This document shows, piece after piece, positions 45,401-60,400 of a stretch of 64,000 bases of DNA. Numbering within the stretch: position 1 is the stretch's first letter; each line of letters opens with the position of its first letter. Both the position numbers and the translations under genes were made by a program. This DNA is from Hippopus hippopus (Eukaryota; Mollusca; Bivalvia; Cardiida; Cardiidae): assembly GCA_946811185.2 (NCBI GenBank), contig OX328109.1, positions 17,086,255 to 17,150,254 of the forward strand, given 5' to 3'. The notes under the pieces are model-generated. The model worked only from the letters and a program-made list of their open reading frames with translations, was not told the origin of the DNA and made no database searches.

Positions 45401-48400
45401 GCCTCCAATCTTTTCTGTGGCATTTCTTTTACTTGGCTTTTTCCTGGTAACTATCAGCTGCCCAGCAATGCTAAATGGTCTCTGACAATGGGCTGGTTTG
45501 GGTTTATCATTCATGCTCCTAGTTCTGTTCTGTTGATCAGCTGGTGCCTGAAAAACAGGGTCCCTCCGTTTGAAATATGGCCCTGACTGTTGAATTACTA
45601 GAGGAACTTGGCAATGGGATTTATTCATCTTTCTGAATATCTCTTTCATATTAACTTCTTGAATATGTGCAGGAGATGGCTTTGCATATTTTGGGATTTT
45701 CTTTGGAACAGGCTTAGTATGTGCCGGTTCTATTTCCATGTACATTTCCTTGGAACGTCTCTGTGCTTGTTGTCGACCACTTGGATATCCCCTGCTTCTT
45801 TGGAAATCATTTTTGGCACTGTTCAATCCCAAGTTGTAAGACGGATTGGCATTTCCATAGGGTTCTGTATGTTTCATGCCTCTATGTGGCTCTTGAGTTC
45901 CGTAACGTCCCTGAGAATGGAAACTTGAAGAGGATGCTCTAACAGAGTGATATCCTGGCATTCTTTCTTGATTTGGTGGAATAAATGCTTCAGAACTATG
46001 AAATCCTAAAGGTCTTACATGCCTCTGTTCATGAACTGTAGGTCTGTATGGAACATGGGGTCTATAAGGTGCTTGATTTGCTGGGGAAGGTTGTCTCAGA
46101 CGGACTGATCTATTGTGTTCAGTAGGTTGTAGGCTTGTATTTACTGGCACCTTGTCAGAGACAAGAGCTAATGCCTGATTTTCTACTACAGATTTTTTCC
46201 CTATGTTTTTAAATGTTGATGCACAAGACATACTGGTTTGAATGGAGTCAGGAGTGATTGCTATATTGTCTACAATATTCTTATTGCATAAGTAATTCTC
46301 AGATTCTAAATCCTGATTCTCAACAAATTCATCAGTACTTGTTTCTTTTTTTAATGGAATATTTCCCTCAGAATATCTGCTTACTAATTGTGATTTGCTA
46401 ACAAGTGTATGATTATCTATGGTAGCATCCTTATCTGGATCACTGCCTGTTATTGCAGAAGTTGACAAATCTCTGCTGGCTGCACTGGCAATCATATTTG
46501 ACCTCATGTTTATTGATTCATTTTCCTCCACTACATTTTCTAATGCTGGTTCAAACATTGGTTCTTTGCCAGTATTTATTTTCTGAACTGCATCATTAGG
46601 TTGATTACTAAAATGTGAGGGCAGTTCCTTTCTCTGAGTTAATGTATCATTTTCTGGATTACTTTCACGACAAAAAGTATGTGGTGTATCCGTCATTTCA
46701 TCACTTTTCTTGAATGTGAATACACAAAGAGGTTTTACAGACAAATCCAGACTCCCATCATCCTGTTCTGATACCATTTCACCTGCACCTTTTTCCTGAT
46801 TCCTTTCTGTCTGTCTGCTGAAGTCAGTCATGCTACTGTTATCTTCCAGGCTTTGCTTCTCATTATCATTAGCACCCATGTTGGACACACTGTCTGCATG
46901 AGAGCTTTCTTCCAGTATATCAGTGCCAGAAATATCTGCTCTCATTTGGTTTGCAGGTTTCTTTGACAAATCCAGTGACTCAACATCATATTGGCTTTCC
47001 ACATTATCAATTTCACCTGTGAAAGGATTAACTCTTCCAATGTCTTCAATATATTCAATTGAATCCATGTTTACTTCCACTTGTTGCTTTTCATGTGAAG
47101 GATCACAATGTTTTCTGACACTTGACTCTGCAACACAATAATCAGTTATAGTGTTTTGAAAATGACTTTCTGCTTGACTTTCTGATTTTACGTCACCTTC
47201 AAAAATTACTTGTGTTGATGGTGAACAACTATACATTGCAGATTGAGAAGAATTTCCATTTTCTTTTGAAGTAGCTGATAAGTCTATAACCAGAGCTCCT
47301 TCAAAAGAATCTTCATCTTTATCTTCTGTGTCATCCTGCAGACCCTTATTTTCAGCCTCTGTTTCAACATTTGCTTTATCTGTGGTAATGATTCTTTCAC
47401 CAGTTTTATTATCAGTCTCATTTGCTTTTGAATTTAGTTCTGTCACTTCAGACCCAGAGCCTTGCTTGCATAATTTTTCAGTTTTGTCATAAATTGTTTC
47501 CTTGTTTTTATGCACACCACTGCTGTGTTGTGAAGAATCAATCATCATATCGAAACTCAGAGTTGCTTCCTCAGTGTTAGTTTGGTCTTTTTCATTGAAT
47601 TCATTCTTTCCTACTTCTGATCCTTCAACCAATTTTTCCTCTTGCTTTTCCTCACTTTTAACTTTCTGCGCACATCTTGCTGCCTTCCTTCTTTTCTCCA
47701 AGAGCTCTAGCTTCTTCTTTCTCATTTCTTCATGTTCCCTCTCTTTCCTTTTGATTTCTCTATCTAGTTCGTCCATTTGCCTCTTGAACTCTTCGTCTTC
47801 ATCACTTAGTGTTGCAGCTTCCCCTTCTTGTGATTTGGATTCTTCATTCTTAACAATTCCTGAAATAACTGTTTGTTTATCATCAGAATTATTGTAAAGA
47901 TTACTGCTTTCCCTGACAACACTCTCACTTTCTGAACTAATGGCCCTTTCAGAGGTAGTTGTAGAACTACCATCTATCTTTTTAACACCAATTACTTCTG
48001 AAGTATTGTCAACAACTGTCAATGAATTCTGTGCAGCTCTTGCACAGACTGGTTGTGTAATGATGATATGACTACCAGACAAGATTTGTCCTATATGAGG
48101 TTGTTCTTGAGCAGATTGCACTGTAGCCAAAACACACTGACTTGATGTTTCAACACTTCCAGTAGATGGTGTACTAATTGGTATTACTGAGTTATCACTG
48201 TCAAGTAGAAAAAGTTGATTAGTCTGTGGTATTTGAGCAAGCCTGTTAATTTCAAACATGCCAGCTGGATTGATAGCTGGTGTTTGCACTCTAATTATGG
48301 CTGGTTGTTGATGGTACAAGTAGGGTGCATTGACTGGAATATGACCTGTTGGAGGTGTAGGGTTAACTGTGTTAGGTAACAGAGGTCTGTTATTGCTATT

Positions 48401-51400
48401 TAGGTTTATGTTGTAGTTTGTTACTAGTTGGTTACTTATGGAGTTACTTGAAGCTGTGGAATTCAAAGATGGTACTGTAATGTTCCCTGATGTAACAGCT
48501 GTTGAAACTGTAGTCTGAATTATTGGTTGAACTGGAATTACCATCCCTGCATTATTTCTAGTATTAGAAAAGGTACCCAACACTGCAGGGACAGCAACCT
48601 CTGCCATTTTTAATTTTACTGGTGTTTTTGATTCAAGTCCACTTTGAGCTTTTGATGCACTTTGTGAATATGAAACTGATGATAAAGATGTGCTTTGAAG
48701 AACAACAGAACCTTTGTTTTGAGCAAAATTATCTTGTGAAAGAGAACTATTGTCTTCCTGAGTCCTGGCTATAGATGGCTCAGTTGTGGAAGGTACTGAA
48801 CCATTCCCAGCACTGCCTAGTGAAACTGGAATCTGAAATATAAATCAAAATAATATGAATGTAGTAATGTTTTTGAGAATGCTAAATAAATGAAGCAAGC
48901 ATCTTTGGCAAGTAAAAGATCGTAAATGTTTCCATTTCAGAGCTTTTTCTGTCAAGGTACTGTGTAGATCCAAGATCAGACAGCACATACAGTGAAGTCT
49001 AACCTTGGTCTTCCTTGTCATCTGTGACAAACTAGAAGTTAAGAAGAACTGGGTTTATCGTGGATTTTGGTCAAATACAAAAACAGATTGCTATCCTGTA
49101 TATTGGATAAAACTAGCAAGAAACAGGAACAAATAAAACACAATATGAATATTCCTAATAGTCAACTGTTGCACGAATGAAAATGCATCTTTATTTATTA
49201 CATGTATTACCAAGGTTTCAGTGACATCAGTTTTCAATGAAATGGGGCACTCAGTAGGGAAATTCAATTTCGTCAGGGTACTCAATTTGTGAGACCAAAG
49301 AATAGCAAAATTTCACTGAATACACGTTTGAATGGTATAACTTTGCAGTATAATACATTCGTTGTACGGTCAGGTGGAAGGGGACTTGGTAACTTGTTCA
49401 CATCTGTGGTGAGGCATGTCGCCATCTAGCCTACAACTCGGGGCAACATGATTCGCCACAGCCATGAACCAGTTTCCAAGTCCCCTGCTACATGACTGGG
49501 CGACTAATACCATTTACCTTTACTGTTAATCCTTGGCTCTAAGGAGGGAAAAAGGTAATTTCAATTTTTATCAAGCACTTAGTATTGATCTGTTGTCAAT
49601 GATTGATTGCTTGTACTGTGTTTAACACTGTTTTCAAAATTATTTAAGTTATATCATGTTGACCAGTGCACTTATTCATGCTTTCCCGAAGTTTTTTTTG
49701 CCAGTACTTTGAACAATATTCTTTCAAAGCCACTGGTTGCTTTCTCACATGACCACTGTTGAAACAATGATCAGGCTGCTGTAAAAGGAAGCACCCTAAC
49801 ATCTCAGCAAGAGGAGTAGCGTGTAGTAAATGGATTAACCTCTTTGTAGATTTTGTGGCCTGAGTAGATCAAGATCAGACTACACAAAATGTGCAGCCTG
49901 ATCTTTGATCTACACTGTCCACTTTGCAGAGACATCTTAGCCAATGGCAAGCTTGAATTTGCTGTTATTCTCTGATTATTTTTATAATGAAAATGTCCCT
50001 CGAGTTTATTCAGCAATTCGAGAGCAAACCCTTTACCACACAATCCCAATTTTTAATGACTGAGAGAGAAGGTTTTTGAAAACATTGAGGGTAAAGGTGA
50101 AAATGCTGCTAACCAGCATTTTCTCCTTTTCCCACAGTGTTTTCTTTCCTTTCACTCACAGATTTCATCATCTGAGCCAAATTTTATTTGTTGTCTGCAA
50201 ATGCTTTGAAATTGGACTAACAAAAAATTTTGTTGTTTGGCAAAGGCTTAATATATATAATGTGGACAATACCTCTCCTGCACTGATCTCAAGGGTACCT
50301 CTGTCCCTCAGAGAATCCGGGCTTGTATTACTGACTGTGCCTGGTGGTTTGTACAAATGAGGCTGGACCCTTAATACAGGCAGACTTGGTTTTTGACGGA
50401 AGTTCACTCCATTTGTTTCTACTGAAAAGACAGTATTTTTTTCCCAATCTAATTTTACTCCCAAAACTAGAAATAGGTGTGTCAGAGACACAGATGTCCC
50501 CGCTAAATGGTATTGGTCACAGATATGTCATATGAGAGAATCAGTAGGTATTACAGAAAATTGTTGTTTTGGATAACAGCTTAGACAGGGTTAAAAAGGT
50601 TTGTTATATATATAGCCAAGCAGATAAAAGATTATTTATACCTGGTAACAAAATTGAGGACTGGTCCAAGTTGAAAGCAATATGCAGACAATAAATTATA
50701 TGGTTTGTATTGCATATGGTAGAAAACTTTGTGAGAAAAAGAAGAAAATGCTGGTTTTGAGCATTAACTTCTTTTTATTCAGCGTTTTCCTTAATCTTTC
50801 ACCTGAGGGTTACTTATACTCAGGATTATGAAGATCTTAACTTGAGGAATGAGAGTGAGAAATATAGCAATAATGATTACTTTGTTGGACTTCCTCTATG
50901 AGACAGGAATAAATTGGATCGAATATTATCACACTGGACTACAGTTGAAGGGTAGGTTGCAGCCTCAATATTCTCTGGCATAGTTCTTTGGATGAGTCTT
51001 TTTAAAAACCAAAACTGTATCTTCATATCACAATTCTGCTGAGCAGGATGTAAAACTGGGTTGAACAGTCAATTTAAACATTTGACATTCAACTGTGACC
51101 TTGACCTTGGGTGTATCGAAACAAACTTTTTGCATGACACTAGTACTTGTTCAGGAGAACAAGTGTGCGAAGTTTTTTTGAAATCCATTGATAAATGTAG
51201 AAGTTATGCTCCAGACAAGGTCAATTTAAACATTTGACATTCAACTGTGACCTTGACCTTGGGCGTATCGAAACAAACTTTTCGCATGACACTAGTACTT
51301 GTTTAGGAGAACAAGTGTGCGAAGTTTTTTTGAAATCCATTGATAAATGTAGAAGTCATGCTCCGGACAAGGTCAATTTAAACATTTGACATTCAACTGT

Positions 51401-54400
51401 GACTTTGACCTTGGGCGTATCGAAACAAACTTTTCACATGACACTAGTACTTGTTAAGGAGAACAAGTGTGCGAAGTTTTTTTGAAATCCATTGATAAAT
51501 GTAGAAGTTATGCTCCGGACAGGGTCAATTTAAACATTTGACCTTCAACTGTGACCTTGACCTTGGGCGTATCGAAACAAACTTTTCGCATGACACTAGT
51601 ACTTGTTAAGGAGAATAAGTGTGCAAAATTATTTTGAAATCCATGGATAAACGTAGAAGTTTTGCTCCGGACAAGAATGGGACACACACACTAACGCACA
51701 CACGCACCAACACACACACACACACAGACGGACACAGGTAACTCTATATGCCCTTCGGCCATTTCATGGCGGGGGCATAAAAAGATGGATTACTTGTTCT
51801 TTTGGTGCTTTAACCCTTTACCAGACGACAAAATTTTAGCCTTGTCCAAATTGAAAGTAGTTGCAGACGACAATTTTAATGTGGCTTAAATGTGGCAATT
51901 TTTCTTTGATAGGGTAGAAACCATTGTGGGAAAAGGAGAAAACAAAGGTTAACAGCGTTTTCTCCTTTTTCCACAATATTTTCAAAAGGCTTCTTTCCCA
52001 GGGTCATTAAAAGCCCGCATTGTGCTGTAAAGGGTTAAACCATGTTCAAAACTACCTCAGTAATGTCATCATAGCCAGTGCACCTATCCATTGATTCTTG
52101 AAGTTTCTACAATAAGCATTGCGCTCAAAACTCCTACAAGCAACAAATTACTTTTCTACTTTCCCCAACAAAGTCAAATATTTGTGCAGGGGACTGAGAT
52201 GAGTGAATACTGTTGTAATGATTTCAATTAACTCTTTGAAAGAGTTTTGGTAACCAGCATTTTTTTCCTTTTCCCACAATGCTTAGAAAACTTTTTTTTT
52301 CTTTTGGGTCCTTAAAACTGGAGATTGTTTGGTAAAGGGTTAATCCCTTCCAAATCAATCCAGGCTTTTAACGACCCCGGGAAAGGAAGCTTTTGTAAAT
52401 AATGTGGGAAAAGGAGAAAATGCTGGTACCAAACATTTTATCCTTTTCCCACAATGTTTTCCTACCTGTCAGAGACAAATCCAATCATTTGATCCTCATG
52501 TAATTTGTCGCATACAAATACTTTAAATTAGGACAAGTTTAAACTTTTCACATGTTGTAACGGGTTAACTCTTTACCAAATAACAAAATCTTAGACTGGT
52601 CCTAATTGAAAGCATTTACAGACGACAAAAAATATGTGACTGAAAAATTGAAATTGGTTTTGGGAAGGGTAGAAAACATTGTGGGAAAAGGAGAAAATGC
52701 TGGTTACCAGCATTTTCTCCTTTTCCCACAATGTTTTAAAAAGGCTTCTTTCTTAATGTCGCAAAAAGTCAGGATTGTGTTGTAATGGGTTAAGAGGCAA
52801 GTTTTCCTTATGTGTAGAGGAAATGTCAGTCTACACAAGCCTTGTCCTTCTGTAAGTGTTTAGGTGTCCTCCTTCATAAGTGTTGAAAGAGCAGACGGTC
52901 TTTCTGGGTAAACAAATAAACCCTCGGATCATCAAGCAAAACTGCAGGTGCTTCTGCAGACACTGCAGATCAAAGTCAGATTGCAATGAATGTGCAGTCT
53001 GATATGAGCTTTACTTTTTGGCAGAAAATTAGTTTTGAAGTTACGACATTGTGGTCTATTTTCTATATTTATAAATGCCCATTGTTTTCTAAGTGGTACT
53101 CTGAGGTTGTCCTAATTTTGTATCTACATGTACTTTCATAAGGCCTAACCCTTTACCACACAATCCCAAGTTTAAACAACCCTGAGAAATAGGCCTTTTG
53201 AAAACATTGTGGGAAAAGGAGAAAATGCTGGTATAGGCCTTTTGAAAACATTGTAGGAAAAGGAGAAAATGCTGGTAACCAGCATTTTCTCCTTTTCTCA
53301 CAATGTTTTCTACCCTATCAAAGAAAAATTGCACAATTTGAACCACAGTGAAATTGTTGTCTGCAAATGCTTTCAATTTGGACAAGGCTAAAATTTTGTC
53401 TTCTGGTAAAGAGTTAACTGTTGCATTGCTACATAAATTTAATAGACATTTCCAATTGATACATGATATGCCAATTTTACAATTTAAAGACTTTTAGAGT
53501 GTTTGGCAAAAAAGCAGATTGTACATCCAAGATTTGAGGATGTTCTGTGCAATTTGATCTTTATCTACACAGTCCCTATAAGTTCAGTGCAATAAGGTAT
53601 ACAATGCCAACAGCAAATCTTACTTGTTACTGTTGAACAAGTTCATCACTGAGACTATTCAATTAACAATCAATTAACAACATTTTTTGGTGGCAAAAAG
53701 TTACTGAAAAAAGCTTTAAACTGTGGTGCTGTATTGGTTTTTTTTTAACATTGTTTTTTAATCGATGGTGTTCAGAATTGGCATAGACCTATGGGGGTGT
53801 AGGACAAAAAACCCATAGGATAAAAGCCCCATAGGGCAATTGCCCTGTGGGACAAAAGCCCCATTTTATTCAACAAAGCAAGATGAGCAATGATCCTTAT
53901 ATACAAGTCTAAAATTTTGCTGTGTGGTAAAGCGTTAATGGAATGAAGCTGAAAATTTCATAAATTTTCTATCTTTTCACTCATAAAACAATGTCACACA
54001 TTATGCATAGAACCGTATAGTGGTAGGAGTTTGTAGGTATTAGCTAATTCAATATTATGGGAGGTTTTGTCTCTGTTTCTGTAAAGTGCATAGGGCTTTT
54101 GTCCTCTTGGGCTTTGGTACATGCTCCAATCTAAAGAACGCTTAAAACTTCTGATTGAATAGCCTAAAAAGCACCAATTTTGGTTGTATTGAAAGTTCAT
54201 AACATTCCTAACTCACCCTTTAAACAATTGAAAGAATCTTTCCTTCCTCCCGTATTTGTGAGTAAAATCAAATTTGTCTGGAAATTTGTCTGAAAACTCC
54301 AAAGACTAAAAGATAATTCAATATACAGTGGTCAAAAAATTAAATGCTTAAAGTTGTGACCTTTAAGTTCGACCTTGACCTTGTATGGTTGACTTACGGT

Positions 54401-57400
54401 TTTTGTACACCCTCTCACTAAGGCAAACAACTGACCAAATAAAAATCTTTCCAGAGGTTCAGAAGATACTGAGCTGTCACACAAAGCCTTACAGACTGAC
54501 AGACAGACAAAGGCCATTCCTAAAACTCCCTCAACTTTGTTGGGCATGTGCAGTCTGATCTTTGATATACACTGTCTGCTTAGCTTAAACACTACAGACA
54601 ACAGCAACCATCAAGTTGCAATTATTTGGGTATTATTTCTATACTGAGTATGTCCATTGGCTTTGTTCTGCACTCTAAGGGGTTAATACTTCCTAAACAT
54701 TTTCCTATCATTCCTCCCTCATGGATTTACAAGATGGAACAAAATATCACACCTGGGACTTGTTTTGCAGCACATACTTCCATTGCCCCTGTCTTTCCAA
54801 ATGATAACGGTGCGTGAAGATGATCGCCAGGTTCCACAGTACTGCTATCAATGGCAGATTCCTTGACTGCATTGCTCTCTGTAATTGTCTCTGGACTTGA
54901 AAAAGAAAGATATATTTAAATTACTGAAACGGTTCATAATATACCTTCAATCTCCAAAATAAAACTAATATTAACATAAAAACAAGATCAATGCCAGCAC
55001 TCAGTAAAAATTCTAAGAAGAAAAAGGGGCACTACTCTGAAATAAAATTTTTGATTGTTAACTGCACCTTTTGTATTGGTTCCACTTTTGATAGTTAACA
55101 ACTAGTCCAAGTCTGAAGTAAATATCTTAGATATTGTATCATATCATATCAAAGTTTTTGCATGACAACCATGATGCAGGTGATGACAGGGCTATGACTA
55201 TACTTCCACGTTTTCTTCAAAAGCAGCCAAGCTAACAATATTAATGGGATCTTTTTGCTTATTTTTGTTTATATTGAGGCTTGCATTATTTACTTGGGTG
55301 TCAAAGAGTGCAAACCAAGATCAGAGTGCACACTCATGCAGTCTTATCTTGACATTCATTTTTCTGAGAAAAAATATTCAAGGTACTGATATATATATAT
55401 GAAAATTGATTAATAGTACGGTGTTTAACGCCGTTTTCAGCATTATCTCAGTTATATGGCAGTAGCCAGTGCACCTATCCATGCTTTCCTGAGTTTCTTT
55501 CACCAGTACTCCGCACAATATTCTTTCCTAGCCACTGGCTTTCTCACATAACCATCGTCTAAACAATGGTCAGCGGTAGGAGAGGAATGAATCCTGATGC
55601 AATGACTATCATCAATCCTGGGAAAGAAATTGGCTGAGCTGGGGATCAAACTAGCGATCCCCTATTCTTAAGTCCTGCAAGATACAGACTGAGCTACCTG
55701 GGCTCTGCATACATGAAAATGAATACCGATACCTGTAATTGTGTAAGAGACACGTGTATAGGTGAGCACCACTCAAGGGAAAAGGGGGTTTAATGCATCT
55801 TACCAATCAAGTTGATGCATAATGTGGATCCATTTTGTCAAAAAATTCAATCATGCAGTAGAATGGTCCCTTGACATGCAGACAAGTTACCAATAGCAAA
55901 AGTTTGAGAAAGGTCAGCCTGTGCAGACAAGCTGACATAGGTTGATACTTTTTACAGATGCATCAAAACTCTTTCACTACCAAGTAAATAAAGTAGTAGA
56001 CAGTATAGATCAGAGATCAGACTTCACATTCTGTGCAGTCTGATCTTGATCAGTACTGTCCACAAAAGCTTCTGGTGTCATCAACAGTAAGGGAAAAGTT
56101 AATTAACCATCTTTCCACAGAGTATGACTCGTATGACTTGTATTAGAGCTCAACTTTTAGGTACTCTATTTTACATTGGGGCTATTATCTGAGGGGAAAA
56201 AAGACTTTAAATTGCAAAATACAATAGGGAGATTCTCTAATTACATTAACTGTTTACCAACTGATAAAATTTTGCACTCATCTGAACTGAGAGTTTAATT
56301 TTTTTTTGCAAGCTCAAATGATCAGATAATTATGTCTAAAGAATTTTACATGACATCAAAATATTAGACTTGTCCAAATCCAAATCCTTGCAGACCAGAA
56401 AATAGATGTATCTAAAATGATAGAATTAACCTTTGAAGAGGTAGCAATCATTGTAGGAAAAGGAAAAAGCACTTAACTCTTTACCAAACGACAAAACTTT
56501 AGACTGGTCCAAATCGAAAGCATTTTCAGACGACAAAATAAAAGTGACTGAAAATTTGAAATTTGTTTTGCGAAGAGTAGAAAACATTGTGGGAAAAGGA
56601 GAAAATGCTGGTTACCAGCATTTTCTCCTTTTCCCACAATGTTTTCAAAAGGCTTCTTTCTCAGGGTCGTTAAAAGTCGGGATTGTGTGGTTAAGGGTTA
56701 ACAAGCACTGTCATCTTTGTCTACGATATTTTCAAAAGCCTTTATTTTAAGGTCATTAAAACAAGGGATTGTTTGGTAAAGAATTAAATCAGCAGACTGC
56801 CGTGGGAAAGGGTGAAAATGTAATTACATGCATTTTCTCCTTTTACCTCACTATTTTCAAAAGCCCCTTTTTCATCCGAGTACTCTAATCTCGGGATGGT
56901 CTAGTAAAAGGTTAACAAATCACTTGACAAACCTTTCATTAACTCTTTATAATATTGTATGTTTCTGGGAATACAGGTTTAAAAACTAGAACCGTGATGA
57001 GGTAACATAAACATTATTGTGTTGGGTTTTTGTGGTATTTGTCGAAGACAATACCACTATGAGTTCAATATTGAATTTTGAAGACCATGTATTGTATTTT
57101 GTGCAAAGCCGAAGGAAATAAACCCAATTAAACTCAATTTTTCTCAGGCAAATGAGTTTTTTTGGTAGCACTCAGATATGTACTTGGAAATGGCATATTA
57201 AATTACACTGTATGAGGCCGTTGATCGTGGAAATACTAATTCTTGATAGAAAATAGCTTCACTCGCTCATAGCCTTCTATTGGCGCAATGATATATACAA
57301 AATTTGTCTACTGATCGCTTGGTCCTGGGCTTTTTTGTTCCAATACCAGTTCATCCCATGATTGCGCGCTACTCCATTTGATTGGGCACGAATATTTATA

Positions 57401-60400
57401 GATCGAAATATTGATTGTAATGTTGGGAAGTAAATGTTAACGGCCAAATATATTTCAAAATCATAGTTTTCAGTTATAAACTTAATTTTATTTGATATAT
57501 TCACATGGTTTCTCCCTCTATCCATCATGCATCCTACTGTCAAGGGACGTTACTCCTGACTCCCCCTAATGATCAAAGGGAGACCACCAATACACAAATA
57601 ATCCTAAGTTTGTCATGAGTACTCTCCCTTCAACAAAAAAAAGTATTTATTTGCTTAGTAGGTTGACTTTCAAGCCAATTTTTGAATAATATTTCTCCTT
57701 CTCTTTCAAATTATTAATTCCATACAATGGCTTCCTTGACAAATACCACTTCAGTGTTCTCAACGCTTTGATTAAATTGTCTTGTCATGGTAGTGATTTT
57801 AAACTCATTATCCGAAACACAAACAATAATAATGAAATGTTCATCCAGTGAGAGTAATAGTGCCTGAGTAATGTTTTGATGTCTCTGAAAAGTTACAAAA
57901 CTACAAAACCTACATCGTTCATTCTCCATTCAACCCTTTTCCACACAAAATCACAAGTTTAAACAACCCTGAAGAATTGAAAATGCTGGTAACCTCCTTT
58001 TCCCACAATGTTTTCTACCCTTTCAAAGACAGAAATCACCATTTGAACTGCATATTATTTGTTGTCTATAACTGCTTTCAAATTGAACCAATCTGACATT
58101 TAACTCTTTACCACACAGTCCCGACTTTTAACGACCCTGAGGAAGATGCCGTTTGAAAAAATTTGTGAGAAAAGGAGACAATGCTGGTAACCAGCATTTT
58201 CTCCTTTTCCCACAATGTTTTCTGCTCTATCAAGGAAAAATTGTGTCATTTTTGCCACCTTTAATTTGTCGTCTGCAATTGCTTTCAATTTTGACAAGTC
58301 CAAAATTTAGTCGTTTGATAAAGAGTTAATTTGTTATCTGCAAATGCTTTCAATTTGGAGAAGTAAACAATTTTATCATTTGGTACAGAGGTAAAGGTTT
58401 CTGTTTACTTGCTGAGTTGTATGATTTTTTATTTGAAAGAGAATGTACTTTGTGGGGCCTTTAGAATTTCAAGTTTACTTGAGTGATGATGGACTTGGTC
58501 ACCCAATGAAATGTAAGGAAATTGGCACTGATGTTGTTGAAGATTGCCAGCAGGAATAAAGATCTACCGTAATGTCTCTAATTATCGCTCCCCCTCTAAT
58601 TAACACTCCCTTTTTTCTAACCAAAAACGGGCTTACCAGACAGCCAATCTATCCATAAAGTTGAAATAAAGCAGCTGGAATAAACTTACGGCATCAAAAT
58701 AATCCTAACTACTTAACAAATCAATGTCATTAACACCTGACTATCCAAATATAGGTACATATTCAACAGCAATATAAACTTTCGGTAACACAAAATTTGT
58801 CAACTAACTTGGAAAAATTTTAAGAAAGCAACAGTATGGAAGACCAACGTCCCACATTAACTCTTTACCAAACAACAAAATTATAGACTGGTCCAAATTG
58901 AAAGCATTTGCAGATGACAAAATAAATATGACTGAAAAATTGAAATTTGGTTTTGGAAGGGTAGAAAACATTGTGGTAAAAGGAGAAAATGCTGGTTACC
59001 AGCATTTACTCCTTTTTCCACAATGTTTTCAGAAGGCTTCTTTCTTAGGGTCGTTAAAAGTTGGGATTGTGTGGTAAAGAGTTAATCATGAATGCCATTT
59101 CATGTCAAAATGAATCATGATCGATGGTAAAATCAATATTCTGAATTGATTGATTGAATTTGCATTTATTTATCATCGCCATCGGTTGCCCATATGGGCA
59201 ACACCCCTGAAGGCTGTTAGTAATGTTACGGGGATAGTGCAGATACAGGACGAAACCCATCTTAAGTTACGCCTGGTTCTTTTACTTGCTCGGTGTATAG
59301 CACCTGTTACGGGAGACCACTCCTTCATGTATGGCTTCGTCCCGATTTAAATACAATACCTAACAACTGCGTTAGGGAGATATCTCTTTAGCTCAGTGGT
59401 TATGGTATTGGTCTTTTAAATCGGGACGAAGCCATGCATGAAGGAGTGGTCTCCCGTAACACACCGTCACACGGGACCTCGGTTTAACATCTCATCCGAA
59501 AGACCATTAGTAGTTTAAGATGGCCAGCCGTGGGGATCAAACCCACACCCTCAAGTGGCTCGAAACATCACATTCACGAGTCCTAAGCTCTACCTATTGA
59601 GCTATGCGGGCTGGTCATATTCTGAATTACAACAGCAGGTTTCTTATAATAATTATGCTGGTAAGTACGCAATTAGTACTGACTAAAACCCAGGTGGTAA
59701 TGTCATCGTTATCCTCCATAGTATCGATGTTGTTTTACTGATATAAATCACACCCCCCCTTTTGGAAAATGTAATGCCCTGCGCAGTTCATTCTTTACCA
59801 AATGACAAAATTTTAGACTTGTCCAAATTAAAAGCATTTGCAGACGACAAAATAAATGTGACTCAAAAATTGAAACTTGATTTTGGAAGAGAAGAAAACA
59901 TTGTGGGAAAAGGAGAAAATGCTGGTTACCAGCATTTTCTCCTTTTCCCACAATGTTTTCAAGGTTTCTTCCTCAGTGTCGTTAAAACCAGGGATTGTTT
60001 GGTAAAGGGTTAAAAGAGACAATACGGTACATCTGTACCAAAAATTTAGTCGGCAAAACTGATTATATTTCTTTGGTAATAAATTAGCTGAAGAAACAGA
60101 AAAGTAAACAACTGCTTTTTTTCCCTTGCAATTTTAATCAATTACCTAAATAAATTTATATTCAAATCTGTATTCTGAAAAAAAATTGCCTTTTGATGAA
60201 TGACTTAACAGTTGAACTAACCTTTTACCACACAATCCTATGTTTAAACAAGCTTGAGCAATGTTAGTGGAAAAGGAGATAATTATACTGTTAAACATCA
60301 TTTTTTTTTTCCGCTTTTCTCATAATGATTTTCTTTTATGTTACAGGCAAGCTCTATCATTTGCCTAACCTTTGATTTGTCATCTGCAAATGCTTTGAAT

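Noticed and set aside
47502..47897. 131-codon plus-strand frame rich in Ser, Phe and Leu
   Set aside because: Antisense shadow of the Glu/Lys-rich coiled coil in the large minus-strand exon; reverse complement of GAA/AAG-rich codons gives such frames.
48360..48607. ATG at 48607 as the start of the large protein
   Set aside because: The exon is open for 75 codons upstream to an AG acceptor at 48833-48834, in phase with the 50421-50273 exon, so this ATG is internal.
59762..60013. Open frames of 60-85 codons reading like [20 protein letters not shown] with [18 protein letters not shown], present dozens of times on both strands
   Set aside because: They coincide exactly with the TTAA element family A, appear in both orientations, cross the palindrome and lack any shared start. 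They are translated transposon sequence, not a protein family.
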